Source: Parvibaculum sp049671045 (lineage in GTDB: Bacteria; Pseudomonadota; Alphaproteobacteria; Parvibaculales; Parvibaculaceae). Taken from it: 64,000 bases of DNA. Below are positions 1-7,497 of this stretch, piece after piece. The notes beneath the pieces are model-generated. The model had not been told where the DNA came from. It saw nothing but the letters and a program-made list of their open reading frames with translations, and did no database searches. Made by a program: the position numbers and the translations under genes. The stretch lies in contig NZ_JBATUH010000111.1 of NCBI RefSeq assembly GCF_049671045.1, positions 1 through 64,000 on the forward strand, in the 5' to 3' direction. Position 1 is the stretch's first letter. Each line of letters opens with the position of its first letter.

Positions 1-48
1 CGAATTACCGTGTTGGCCTCGACGGCAATAGCAGAAGGAGAACCTTCC

Positions 49-684
49 ATGTCCGTTCAGCTGGGCGACACCGCCCCCGATTTCGAGGCCGACACGACCG
101 AAGGCCACATCAAATTCCATGACTGGATCGGCGACAAATGGGCAATTCTGTTTTCCCATCCGCGCGACTTCACGCCCGTCTGCACGACCGAGCTTGGCTA
201 TGTGGCGCGGCTGAAGCCGGAATTCGACAAGCGCAATGTGAAGGCGATCGGACTTTCGATCGATCCGGTCGACTCGCACAAGAAATGGTCGGAGGATATT
301 CGCGAGACGCAGGGCTCCGCGCTCAACTTCCCCATCATCGCCGACCCCGACCGCAAGGTCGCTGGCCTCTACGGCATGATGCATCCGAAGCATGACGAGG
401 TTTACACCGTCCGCACCGTCTTCGTGATCGATCCGGCAAAGAAGATCCGCCTGACCATCACCTATCCGCAGACGACGGGGAGAAATTTCGATGAGATCCT
501 CCGCGTGATCGACAGCCTTCAGATGACCGACGGTTATGCGGTTGCGACGCCGGTGAACTGGAAGCCGGGCGATGACGTCATCATCGTCAACTCGGTTACC
601 GATGAAGCGGCCAAGACGAAATTTCCGAAAGGCTGGAAGGCGCTGAAGCCCTATCTCAGGCTGACGCCAGATCCGCGCCGCTGA
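49..684 (+). CDS. 1-Cys peroxiredoxin (Prx6-like)
   Basis: Thiol peroxidase that reduces hydrogen peroxide or alkyl hydroperoxides in the cytoplasm. The 211-residue protein carries the peroxidatic motif PRDFTPVCTTEL with the catalytic Cys at residue 45, followed by the long C-terminal extension typical of the Prx6/AhpC-TSA class. I see no second Cys placed as a 2-Cys resolving residue. The ATG at 49 is chosen because AGAAGGAG lies at the right distance upstream and the protein then starts with the usual SVQLGDTAPDF; a GTG at 10 would add 13 non-conserved residues. A strong terminator follows at 709-740. Family assignment is firm; the physiological substrate is unknown. Confidence 0.93.
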   Translation: MSVQLGDTAPDFEADTTEGHIKFHDWIGDKWAILFSHPRDFTPVCTTELGYVARLKPEFDKRNVKAIGLSIDPVDSHKKWSEDIRETQGSALNFPIIADPDRKVAGLYGMMHPKHDEVYTVRTVFVIDPAKKIRLTITYPQTTGRNFDEILRVIDSLQMTDGYAVATPVNWKPGDDVIIVNSVTDEAAKTKFPKGWKALKPYLRLTPDPRR

Positions 685-708
685 ACCCGTCTCGTCGGGC
701 AATCGACA

Positions 709-740
709 GGGGCCGGCCGCTCGCGCCGGCCCTTTTCTTT
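709..740 (+). terminator. Rho-independent terminator after peroxiredoxin
   Basis: GGGCCGGC (710-717) and GCCGGCCC (725-732) form a perfect 8-bp stem with a 7-nt loop, followed directly by TTTTCTTTCC. Confidence 0.85.
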
Positions 741-763
741 CCTCATTCCGGCACGGTGCGCGT

Positions 764-792
764 CATTATCGATTCAGTGGGCTGCGATAATG
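764..792. promoter_or_regulatory. Inverted repeat upstream of alkyl sulfatase (candidate operator)
   Basis: CATTATCG (764-771) and CGATAATG (785-792) are perfect 8-bp inverted arms with a 13-nt spacer, so the half-site centres are 21 bp (two helical turns) apart. The site is AT-rich in a GC-rich gap and ends 56 bp before the sulfatase start. There is no T-tract and it follows a separate terminator, so an operator is likelier than a terminator. The regulator is not identifiable. Confidence 0.5.
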
Positions 793-848
793 CTCTAGTC
801 TCCCGCAAAAGGGACGAACCCTGGCGAAGAAACCGTTGGAGAGGGGCG

Positions 849-2750
849 ATGCCGACACCCAAGGATGCCACAGAAGCCACCTGTCGCGCGCATGCGCATG
901 TGCGCGCATCGCTACCCGCAGACACGGGCGCCGATTTTGAAAATTCGAGGCGCGGTTTCATCGACACCATCCCCGATGCGAAGTCGCTCAACGAGGCGGG
1001 CTTTCCGGTGTGGGATATGGGGCAGTTCGCCTTCGAGGTGGAAGGAAGCGAAGCGCCCGATACGGTCAATCCGAGCCTCTGGCGGCAGGCGCAGCTCAAT
1101 TCGATCCACGGCCTCTTCAAGGTGACGGACGGCATCTATCAGGTCAGGAATTTCGATCTTTCGAACATCACTTTCATCGAGGGCGAGAAGGGCATCATCG
1201 TCATCGATCCGCTGATCTCGTCGGAGACGGCGCGCTCGAGCCTCGATCTCTATCGCAAGCACAGGGGCGAGAGGCCCGTCACCGCCGTCATCTACACGCA
1301 TTCCCATGTCGACCATTATGGCGGCGTGAAGGGCGTGCTCACCGACGATGACCTTGCGCGCGGGGACGTGCGCATCATCGCGCCGGAAGGTTTTCTCGAA
1401 CATGCGGTGAGCGAGAACGTGCTTGCCGGCAACGCGATGGGCCGCCGCGCAACCTATATGTATGGCGCGCTCCTGCCGCGCGGGCCGAAGGGGCATGTCG
1501 ATGCGGGCCTCGGCAAGACCGTCTCTCTCGGTCAGGTCAGCCTCGTGCCGCCAAACGAGATCATCCGGCGCACGGGCGAGAAGCTCGTCGTCGACGGCGT
1601 TGAGATCGTCTTCCAGATGACACCCGACACCGAAGCGCCAGCGGAAATGAATTTCTTCTTCCCCGGCATGAAGGCGCTCTGCATGGCGGAGAACTGCTCC
1701 TGCCACCTGCACAACATCTACACGCCGCGCGGCGCGCAGGTGCGCGATGCGAAAAGCTGGAGCTACTACATCAACGAGGCGATCGAGCTTTTCGGTGGCG
1801 ACACGGATGTGCTCTTCGCCAGCCATCACTGGCCGCGCTGGAGCCGTGGCGAGGTCATCACCTATCTCGAAAAGCAGCGCGATCTCTACAAATACATTCA
1901 CGACCAGACGCTGCGCCTCGCCAATCACGGCCTGACGCCGCTCGAGATCGCAGAGGAAATCGCCCTGCCGCCGACGCTCGCGAGCGAGTGGTACACGCGC
2001 GATTATTACGGAACGCTGAGCCACAATGCGAAGGCCGTCTATCAGCGCTATCTCGGCTGGTTCGATGGCAACCCGGCCCATCTCCGTCCCCTGCCGCCTG
2101 TCGAGGCGGCGAACCGCTATGTCGAGTTCATGGGCGGCGCGGATGCGCTTCTTAGCAAGGCGCGGGTCTCCTACGACAAGGGCGACTATCGCTGGGTTGC
2201 GGAAGTCGTGAACCATCTGGTCTTCGCCGACCCCGCCAATGCAGAGGCGCGGCACCTTCAGGCCGATGCGCTGGAACAGCTTGGCTATCAGGCGGAGTCG
2301 GGTCCCTGGCGCGGTTTCTATCTCACCGCGGCGATGGAGCTTCGCAATCCGCGTCCGCCCTCGCCGACGCCGCGCCCGGGCGCAAGCGGCCAGGTGCGCG
2401 CGCTGCCCGCCGAGCAGCTTCTCGACTCGCTCTCCGTCCGCCTCAACGGGCCGAGGGCGGGCGCGAAGCGCTATGTCTTCAATGTGAGCTTCACCGATAG
2501 CGGCGAGACCTTTCTCCTTTCGCTCGAAAACGCCGTCCTCCATCACGCCAGGGGCAAGAAGAGCGCGAAGCCCGATGCGAGCCTCAGCATCGCGAAGCCT
2601 GCTTTCGCCGAACTCGTCCTCCACGAAAAGAAGCTCGATGCGCTGATCGCGGCGAAGCTTGCAAGCGTGGACGGCGATGCGGCGGCGCTCGCCGATTTCG
2701 TCGAGCTGCTCGACATCTTCGACTTCTGGTTTGAAATCGTAATGCCGTAA
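849..2750 (+). CDS. Linear alkyl sulfatase, SdsA1/BDS1 family metallo-beta-lactamase hydrolase
   Basis: Predicted to hydrolyse primary or secondary alkyl sulfate esters (SDS-type surfactants) to alcohol and sulfate. The 633-residue protein has the binuclear zinc motif HSHVDH at residues 151-156, a MAENCSC segment around 279-285 and SHHW at 325-328, which are expected metal ligand regions in this family. An alpha-helical dimerisation region follows, then a C-terminal SCP2-like domain from about residue 510. The N-terminus is hydrophilic with no signal peptide, so the enzyme is probably cytoplasmic, unlike secreted SdsA1. ATG 849 follows GGAGAGGGG; an upstream in-frame start at 756 would lie inside the promoter repeat. 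It overlaps or abuts the next gene (TAATG), suggesting one operon. Confidence 0.92.
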   Translation: MPTPKDATEATCRAHAHVRASLPADTGADFENSRRGFIDTIPDAKSLNEAGFPVWDMGQFAFEVEGSEAPDTVNPSLWRQAQLNSIHGLFKVTDGIYQVRNFDLSNITFIEGEKGIIVIDPLISSETARSSLDLYRKHRGERPVTAVIYTHSHVDHYGGVKGVLTDDDLARGDVRIIAPEGFLEHAVSENVLAGNAMGRRATYMYGALLPRGPKGHVDAGLGKTVSLGQVSLVPPNEIIRRTGEKLVVDGVEIVFQMTPDTEAPAEMNFFFPGMKALCMAENCSCHLHNIYTPRGAQVRDAKSWSYYINEAIELFGGDTDVLFASHHWPRWSRGEVITYLEKQRDLYKYIHDQTLRLANHGLTPLEIAEEIALPPTLASEWYTRDYYGTLSHNAKAVYQRYLGWFDGNPAHLRPLPPVEAANRYVEFMGGADALLSKARVSYDKGDYRWVAEVVNHLVFADPANAEARHLQADALEQLGYQAESGPWRGFYLTAAMELRNPRPPSPTPRPGASGQVRALPAEQLLDSLSVRLNGPRAGAKRYVFNVSFTDSGETFLLSLENAVLHHARGKKSAKPDASLSIAKPAFAELVLHEKKLDALIAAKLASVDGDAAALADFVELLDIFDFWFEIVMP

Positions 2751-2764
2751 TGGAAAGGCCGAAC

Positions 2765-3790
2765 ATGAAGAACGATGTGAACCGCCAATTCCGCCTGAAG
2801 TCGCGCCCCTCGGGCAGGATCAAGACTTCGGACTTTGATCTCGTGCGCGAGCCGCTGCCCGAGCCGGGACCGGGCGAGGCGCTGGTGCGGGTCGTCTATC
2901 TCAGCCTCGATCCGACGAACCGGATCTGGATGAGCGACATGGATCAGTACATGCCGCCGGTCGAGCTTGGCGAGGTCATGCGCGGCGGCGGCATCGGCGT
3001 CGTAGTGAAGTCGAATTCTCCGCGCTACAAGGCCGGCGATCATGTGTCGGGCCTCACCGGCTGGCAGGACTACTGCATCGCCGATGAAGGCGCGCGCGCC
3101 ATGAGCGTACTCCCTCAGGGCCTGCCCGTGCCGCTGACGGCGATGCTCGGCGCCTGCGGCATGACGGGCCTCACCGCCTATTTCGGCCTGCTTGAGCTTG
3201 GCAAGCCGAAGCCGGGCGAAACGGTCGTCGTCTCGGCGGCGGCGGGCGCGGTCGGTTCGGTCGTCGGCCAGATCGCGAAGATCAAGGGCTGCCGCGCGGT
3301 CGGTATCGCAGGCGGGCCGGAGAAGTGCCGCTTCATCACCGAGGAACTGGGCTTCGATGCGGCGATCGACTACAAGCGGCCGGACTGGAAGGAGCGGCTC
3401 GCCGAGGCGACGCCCAACGGCATCGACGTCAATTTCGAGAATGTCGGCGGCGAGATCATGGAAGCCGTCATGGCACGGATGAACCTCTTCAGCCGCATGC
3501 CGCTTTGCGGAATGATCTCCGGCTATAACACCGATCAGCCGATGCGCGCCGACTATTCCCCGATCCTGATGCGCCGCATCACCGTTCGCGGCTTCATCGT
3601 CGTCGACTTCATGGAGAAATTCGCGGAAGGCGCGATGCAGCTCGCCCAATGGGTCGCCGAAGGCAAGATCCGGCATCGCGAAACCATTGTCGATGGCCTG
3701 GAGGCGGCGCCCACCGCCGTCAACAAGCTTTTCGACGGCGAGAACATCGGCAAGCTCATCGTCAAGGTGGCCGACCCGGCAAGCCTTTGA
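2765..3790 (+). CDS. NADP-dependent zinc-free MDR oxidoreductase (curcumin reductase/LTB4 dehydrogenase type)
   Basis: Predicted NADPH-dependent double-bond or carbonyl reductase of the medium-chain family without zinc. The 341-residue protein has the GroES-like N-terminal fold and a nucleotide-binding segment ETVVVSAAAGAVGSVVGQIA near residues 150-170. The FENVGG segment and a closing GKLIVKV are typical of YncB/curcumin reductases. The start at 2765 has GGAAAGG six bases upstream; an alternative ATG at 2750 overlaps the sulfatase stop (TAATG) and adds five residues. Co-transcription with the alkyl sulfatase is likely. Whether it acts on products of sulfate-ester cleavage is unknown. Confidence 0.9.
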   Translation: MKNDVNRQFRLKSRPSGRIKTSDFDLVREPLPEPGPGEALVRVVYLSLDPTNRIWMSDMDQYMPPVELGEVMRGGGIGVVVKSNSPRYKAGDHVSGLTGWQDYCIADEGARAMSVLPQGLPVPLTAMLGACGMTGLTAYFGLLELGKPKPGETVVVSAAAGAVGSVVGQIAKIKGCRAVGIAGGPEKCRFITEELGFDAAIDYKRPDWKERLAEATPNGIDVNFENVGGEIMEAVMARMNLFSRMPLCGMISGYNTDQPMRADYSPILMRRITVRGFIVVDFMEKFAEGAMQLAQWVAEGKIRHRETIVDGLEAAPTAVNKLFDGENIGKLIVKVADPASL

Positions 3791-3811
3791 CGAGGCGGCG
3801 GCGTCACCTGA

Positions 3812-4999
3812 TCAGAAGACCTGGCCGGTGACGTCGCGCCCCTCGGGCACGATATAGACGACCTCTCCGCTCGCATCCTTCACGGGCACGAGCGAAAGGT
3901 CGATCTTGTGCGTTTCGCCGTCCGTCCGGACCTCCGTGGTGTAGCGCACCGTCTCGCCGCGCGCGCAGGCGGCGATCGCAGCCTTGAGGCGCTGGCGGGC
4001 GAAGTCGTCGGTCGTGAACTCGCCGCCCGCCCATGGCAGATCCCAGAGCGCCAGACCCTCGAGCCTTGCCGTACCTTCCGTGAGCGCGCGGCCCGCGCGA
4101 TTGATTTCGAGAACCGTGCCGTCGGGGCTGAGCAGGCCGATGGCCTCGAAGGCGTGATCGAAGATCGCGCGGAAGCGCCTCTCGCTTTCCCGCAGCCGCT
4201 CCTGCGCCCTCTTGCGCTCGGTGATGTCGCGCAAATGCGCCGTATAGGTGATGTTGCCGCCGACCGTGACCTTGGTGATCGTGGCCTCGAGCGGAAATTC
4301 CTCGCCATTCTTGCGCAGGCCCGTGATCTCACCGCGCTGGTTCATCAGCCGCGACGATATTTTCCCCGCGCCGAAAGTTTCGACCTGCTCGACATGGCGC
4401 TGGCGATAGCGCTCGGGCAGCAGCATTTCGAGGGGCTTGTCCAGAACCTCCTCCGCCTTGTAGCCGAATGTCTGCTCGGCCTTGAGGTTGAAGAAGGTGA
4501 TCTTCTGCTCCGCATCGACGGAGACGATCGCGTCCTCCGCGATCATGAGAATGCGCGAGGCCTTGAGATGCGCTTCCTTGAAGGCGATCTGTTCCTGCCG
4601 CCGGGCGGTATTGTCGCGGAAGGTGATGAGAAAGCGCCGCTCGCCGCCGATTTCAGTCTCGGCCACGCGCACATCGACGGGCATTTCGTGGCCGGCCTTC
4701 GTCTTGCCGATGAGGTCAAGAAAGCGCGACTGCATATGGTCGGGCTCAGCGGCCCAGCGCGCGAGCCACTTCACCGGATCCGCGCGGCGGCCGGGTTGCT
4801 GCGGCACGAGCATGGTGATGGAGCGGCCGACGACTTCGTCCGCGCGATAGCCGAGAAGTTTCTCCGACGCCGGATTGAAATAGGTGATCTCGCCCTCGGG
4901 AGTGGCGATGATGATCGCCTCCGGCACATTCGCGACGATAGCGCGGAAGAAAGCGCCGCTCCGCGTATCGTCCATGCTGGTTTCGTTCATATCGGTCAT
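3812..4999 (-). CDS. PAS-only multi-sensor protein (three PAS domains, no output domain)
   Basis: Signal-sensing protein of 395 residues made of three PAS modules at roughly residues 13-130, 140-262 and 275-390. Each begins with a typical entry such as FRAIVANVPEAIIIATPEG or RFRAIFDHAFEAIGLLSPDG, and the first two are followed by PAC-type ends (FRDNTARR, LRDITERKR). No histidine kinase, GGDEF, EAL, HTH or methyl-accepting region is present. The start at 4999 has AAAGG just upstream; a longer in-frame start at 5068 would run through the hairpin at 5025-5057. It lies downstream of the diiron gene on the same strand but behind that hairpin. It converges on the MDR gene with 21 bp between stops. 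The signal and partner are unknown. Confidence 0.8.
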   Translation of the reverse strand: MTDMNETSMDDTRSGAFFRAIVANVPEAIIIATPEGEITYFNPASEKLLGYRADEVVGRSITMLVPQQPGRRADPVKWLARWAAEPDHMQSRFLDLIGKTKAGHEMPVDVRVAETEIGGERRFLITFRDNTARRQEQIAFKEAHLKASRILMIAEDAIVSVDAEQKITFFNLKAEQTFGYKAEEVLDKPLEMLLPERYRQRHVEQVETFGAGKISSRLMNQRGEITGLRKNGEEFPLEATITKVTVGGNITYTAHLRDITERKRAQERLRESERRFRAIFDHAFEAIGLLSPDGTVLEINRAGRALTEGTARLEGLALWDLPWAGGEFTTDDFARQRLKAAIAACARGETVRYTTEVRTDGETHKIDLSLVPVKDASGEVVYIVPEGRDVTGQVF

Positions 5000-5024
5000 G
5001 AGCCTTTCTGCCCGGCAGAAGGGA

Positions 5025-5057
5025 GATCCCGCCCCGGCGCCCCACCGGGGCGGGATC
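5025..5057 (-). terminator. Very strong hairpin between diiron gene and PAS gene
   Basis: GATCCCGCCCCGG (5025-5037) and CCGGGGCGGGATC (5045-5057) are perfect 13-bp arms around a 7-nt loop. On the minus strand it lies eight bases after the diiron gene stop and is followed by a pyrimidine-rich TCTCCCTTCT rather than a clean T-run. It probably ends or attenuates transcription before the PAS gene. Confidence 0.6.
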
Positions 5058-5064
5058 CGTGCCG

Positions 5065-6168
5065 TCACTCGGCCGCGGCCGCCTCGCCGGTCGGGTGACC
5101 GCCTTCCATGGCGATGAGGACGCGCGGATCGTCGAAGACGGGAATGCCCGCTTCCTCATATTTCTTGAGCACCGTCGGCGTGAGCAGGCCGACACGCGCG
5201 ATGGCCGGCATCATCAGGTCCTTGAGCGCGTGAACCTGTCCGGGCGGCAGCGTCTGGGCGACGCCTTCGTCGGCCGCTTCCTGCAGGCCCTTGAAGAAGT
5301 CGTTCGGGTCGATGCCGCTATTCTCCAGCACCTGCATGAAGCCGGGGTCCACGCGATTGGCGATCGTGCCCGCCGTCTGCGCCTGAACGAGAATGTTGAC
5401 AGCGTTGAAGGCGAACTCCGCGAGGTCCTCCACATCGTCCTTGTGCAGCTTCTTGATCACCGGTCCGAGGAACACATGGCCGAAGGATACGTGCCGCGAC
5501 TCGTCGCGCATGACGTTGAAGGTGAGCTGCTTCAGAAGCGGGCAGGTGGTCGAGCGGTACATGTTGTTGAAGGCGCCGAGCGCGAGCCCCTCGACGACCA
5601 TGTTCATGCCGATCATCACCTTCTCATAGCGGTCCGACTGCAGTGTGGCGTCGATCAGCGCCTTGAGCCAGGGCGACATCGGATAGACCATGGCGATCTT
5701 GTCGCAATATTTGGAATAGACCTCGACATGGCGGGCCTCGTCCATGGTCTGCGTCGCCGCATAGAGTTTCGCGCCCGCATCGGGCACCGAATGGGTGACG
5801 CAGGCCGCAGTCATCAGCGCGCCCTGTTCGCCATGCAGGAATTGCGAAAGGAGCTGCGCCGTCGAATGCGCGGTGAAGGTTTCCTGCTGCGACTTCGACA
5901 GCTTCTTGAAGAAGGGCATCTTGTGATAGATGTCCTGCTCATTGTTGATGAGGGGCTTCGAGGGGTCGACCGGCGTGTCCCAGGGCAGAAGATCGTCCGC
6001 ATCCCACTGGTTCTGCTTCGCGCGCTTGTAGAGATCGGCGACCTTCTCCTCGCCGAAGATGTAGTCGAAATGCCAGGCGATATCCATGGGATGGCGGTAG
6101 ATGTCGTCCGGCGTCATCGTGACTTTCCAGTCGCCCTTCCGGACGACCTTCTCTGTCTTCGCGTTCAT
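5065..6168 (-). CDS. Ferritin-like diiron-carboxylate oxygenase/oxidase
   Basis: Predicted O2-activating diiron enzyme of the R2-like/ferritin-like superfamily, 367 residues. The full six-ligand pattern is visible: E114, then E144 and H147 in DEARH, then E193, then E223 and H226 in DESRH, with 29-residue spacing inside each pair. The start at 6168 has a perfect GGAGGAAAGG Shine-Dalgarno. It follows the adrenodoxin-type ferredoxin gene by 92 bp, which suggests that the ferredoxin delivers electrons to it. No reductase gene is adjacent. A hydroxylase, desaturase or N-oxygenase role would all fit; substrate not predictable from sequence. Confidence 0.78.
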   Translation of the reverse strand: MNAKTEKVVRKGDWKVTMTPDDIYRHPMDIAWHFDYIFGEEKVADLYKRAKQNQWDADDLLPWDTPVDPSKPLINNEQDIYHKMPFFKKLSKSQQETFTAHSTAQLLSQFLHGEQGALMTAACVTHSVPDAGAKLYAATQTMDEARHVEVYSKYCDKIAMVYPMSPWLKALIDATLQSDRYEKVMIGMNMVVEGLALGAFNNMYRSTTCPLLKQLTFNVMRDESRHVSFGHVFLGPVIKKLHKDDVEDLAEFAFNAVNILVQAQTAGTIANRVDPGFMQVLENSGIDPNDFFKGLQEAADEGVAQTLPPGQVHALKDLMMPAIARVGLLTPTVLKKYEEAGIPVFDDPRVLIAMEGGHPTGEAAAAE

Positions 6169-6260
6169 TGCCTTTCCTCCGCTGTGGGGCCGCTCGTTGA
6201 CGCGCGGCCGGTGAAGCCTTCTCGGATGCGCGGAGCCTGGGCGTCCGCGCGGAGCGCAAC

Positions 6261-6581
6261 TCAGTACTGGCGGGCAGGCGTGCGCACGACGAGGCCGTCG
6301 AGCGTTTCGTCCACCTTGATCTGGCAGGACAGGCGGCTGTTTTCTTTGACGTCGAAGGCGAAATCGAGCATGTCGCGCTCGAGTTCTTCCATGGGCGGAA
6401 CTTTTCCGGCCCATTCGCCTTCGACATAGACATGGCAGGTGGCGCAGGCACAGGCGCCGCCGCAATCGCCATCGATTCCCGGAATGGTGTAGCGCACGGC
6501 GCCTTCCATCACGGAAAGGCCGTTCGGTACATCGACCAGATGTTCGGTGCCGTCGAACTCGATATACTTGATCTTCGTCAT
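6261..6581 (-). CDS. [2Fe-2S] ferredoxin, adrenodoxin/putidaredoxin type
   Basis: Soluble one-electron carrier of 106 residues. The cluster ligands follow the adrenodoxin pattern C-x5-C-x2-C (DCGGACACATCHVY) and a fourth Cys in RLSCQIKV. The start MTKIKYIEFDG at 6581 gives the standard family length; longer in-frame starts extend into non-conserved sequence. Adrenodoxin-type ferredoxins usually serve cytochromes P450 or other oxygenases; none is adjacent, but the diiron gene directly downstream on the same strand is a likely acceptor. Confidence 0.93.
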   Translation of the reverse strand: MTKIKYIEFDGTEHLVDVPNGLSVMEGAVRYTIPGIDGDCGGACACATCHVYVEGEWAGKVPPMEELERDMLDFAFDVKENSRLSCQIKVDETLDGLVVRTPARQY

Positions 6582-7037
6582 GGGGCGCCGTCTTCCCGTC
6601 TCGTTCCTTGCCGCCTCTTTTTCGCGACCGTTCTGCCCGGTTGACCGGATCCCGGCGAGGCGGATACCCATGAAAAAACTGTACCTATTCCGGAGAGCCT
6701 GCCTCTGCGGCAGAGTGTCCAAAGCGGTTCCGCGGGGTGCGACAGATGGTCCGCGACAGGCGAGGGCCTGCTCGGATTGAATTTCATTCGCAGTCGGGCG
6801 GCCGCCTCGCGCCTACGCCGCCATCCTTTTTAATTCGTAAACTGAACAATTGGGGGCGGTTCCGCTTCCGGCCGCGAGGGCGGGAAAGTCACGGGGTGCG
6901 GGCAGTGGGTCTGCCGCCGGGGAGGGCCCGCTTGGGTTCGGCCGGATGGCCCGGAAAGTGGTCGAAATGCAACTATACGGGCGCGGCGGGCATTCCTATA
7001 TTGAGGGCAACGGGTTGCCAGGAAAGGGCGCTGACAC
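6582..7037. other. 456-bp divergent intergenic region
   Basis: Non-coding gap between the minus-strand ferredoxin and the plus-strand secreted protein; it must hold both promoters. A TATATT at 6997-7002 could be the -10 of the rightward gene, but no good -35 precedes it. An AT-rich patch lies at about 6828-6850. I see no convincing RNA gene, repeat or terminator; possible short reading frames here have no family features. Confidence 0.5.
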
Positions 7038-7436
7038 ATGACATATCGGGTAACGAGGCCCTTGATGGCCATCGGCGCGGCGGCATTTCTGGCGGCCGCA
7101 ATTGGCACGGCGGCCATGGCGGCGGATGCCGGCGGGTCGAGCCAGGCCCCGGAAAATGCCGCGCCGCAGCAGAGCGGCGATCAGACCTTTGAGATCCACG
7201 ACGCGCCGGATTCGCCGCCCGTCAACTACCGCTCGAACGAGGACAAGCGCTACGCCACGCCGCAGCAGCACGATGCGGAGATGTATGCCGAACAATACGA
7301 GCAGAAGCGTCGCGAGGAAGCGCTTCGCCAGAAGAAGCTGCTGGACAACATGAACCGGATTCAGCCCCGTGGCGGCCGTCTCGACGGCACGAGCGGCGGG
7401 CGCGACGAAACCTACCCCTCCCGCTCGCCCTTCTGA
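7038..7436 (+). CDS. Small exported protein, unknown function
   Basis: Unrecognised 132-residue protein. Residues 1-28 form a typical Sec signal peptide ending in AMA-AD. The mature part is hydrophilic, low in complexity and rich in Gln, Glu, Arg and Pro, with a charged helix around 80-103 (YAEQYEQKRREEALRQKKLL) and a Gly/Arg/Ser-rich tail. There are no Cys residues and no known domain. It stands alone, divergent from the ferredoxin operon and convergent with tamB. Probably a small periplasmic protein, restricted to close relatives. Confidence 0.7.
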   Translation: MTYRVTRPLMAIGAAAFLAAAIGTAAMAADAGGSSQAPENAAPQQSGDQTFEIHDAPDSPPVNYRSNEDKRYATPQQHDAEMYAEQYEQKRREEALRQKKLLDNMNRIQPRGGRLDGTSGGRDETYPSRSPF

Positions 7437-7497
7437 GGCCGAAGGACGGCATGAAAAGGCCGGACGGCTTCGGCGCATGGAGAGGCGCTGAGGCCGT

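Noticed and set aside
6737..7192. Possible extra gene in the ferredoxin/7038 gap
   Set aside because: The 151-codon frame overlaps the signal-peptide gene at 7038 in another frame, has no family features and no good ribosome site.
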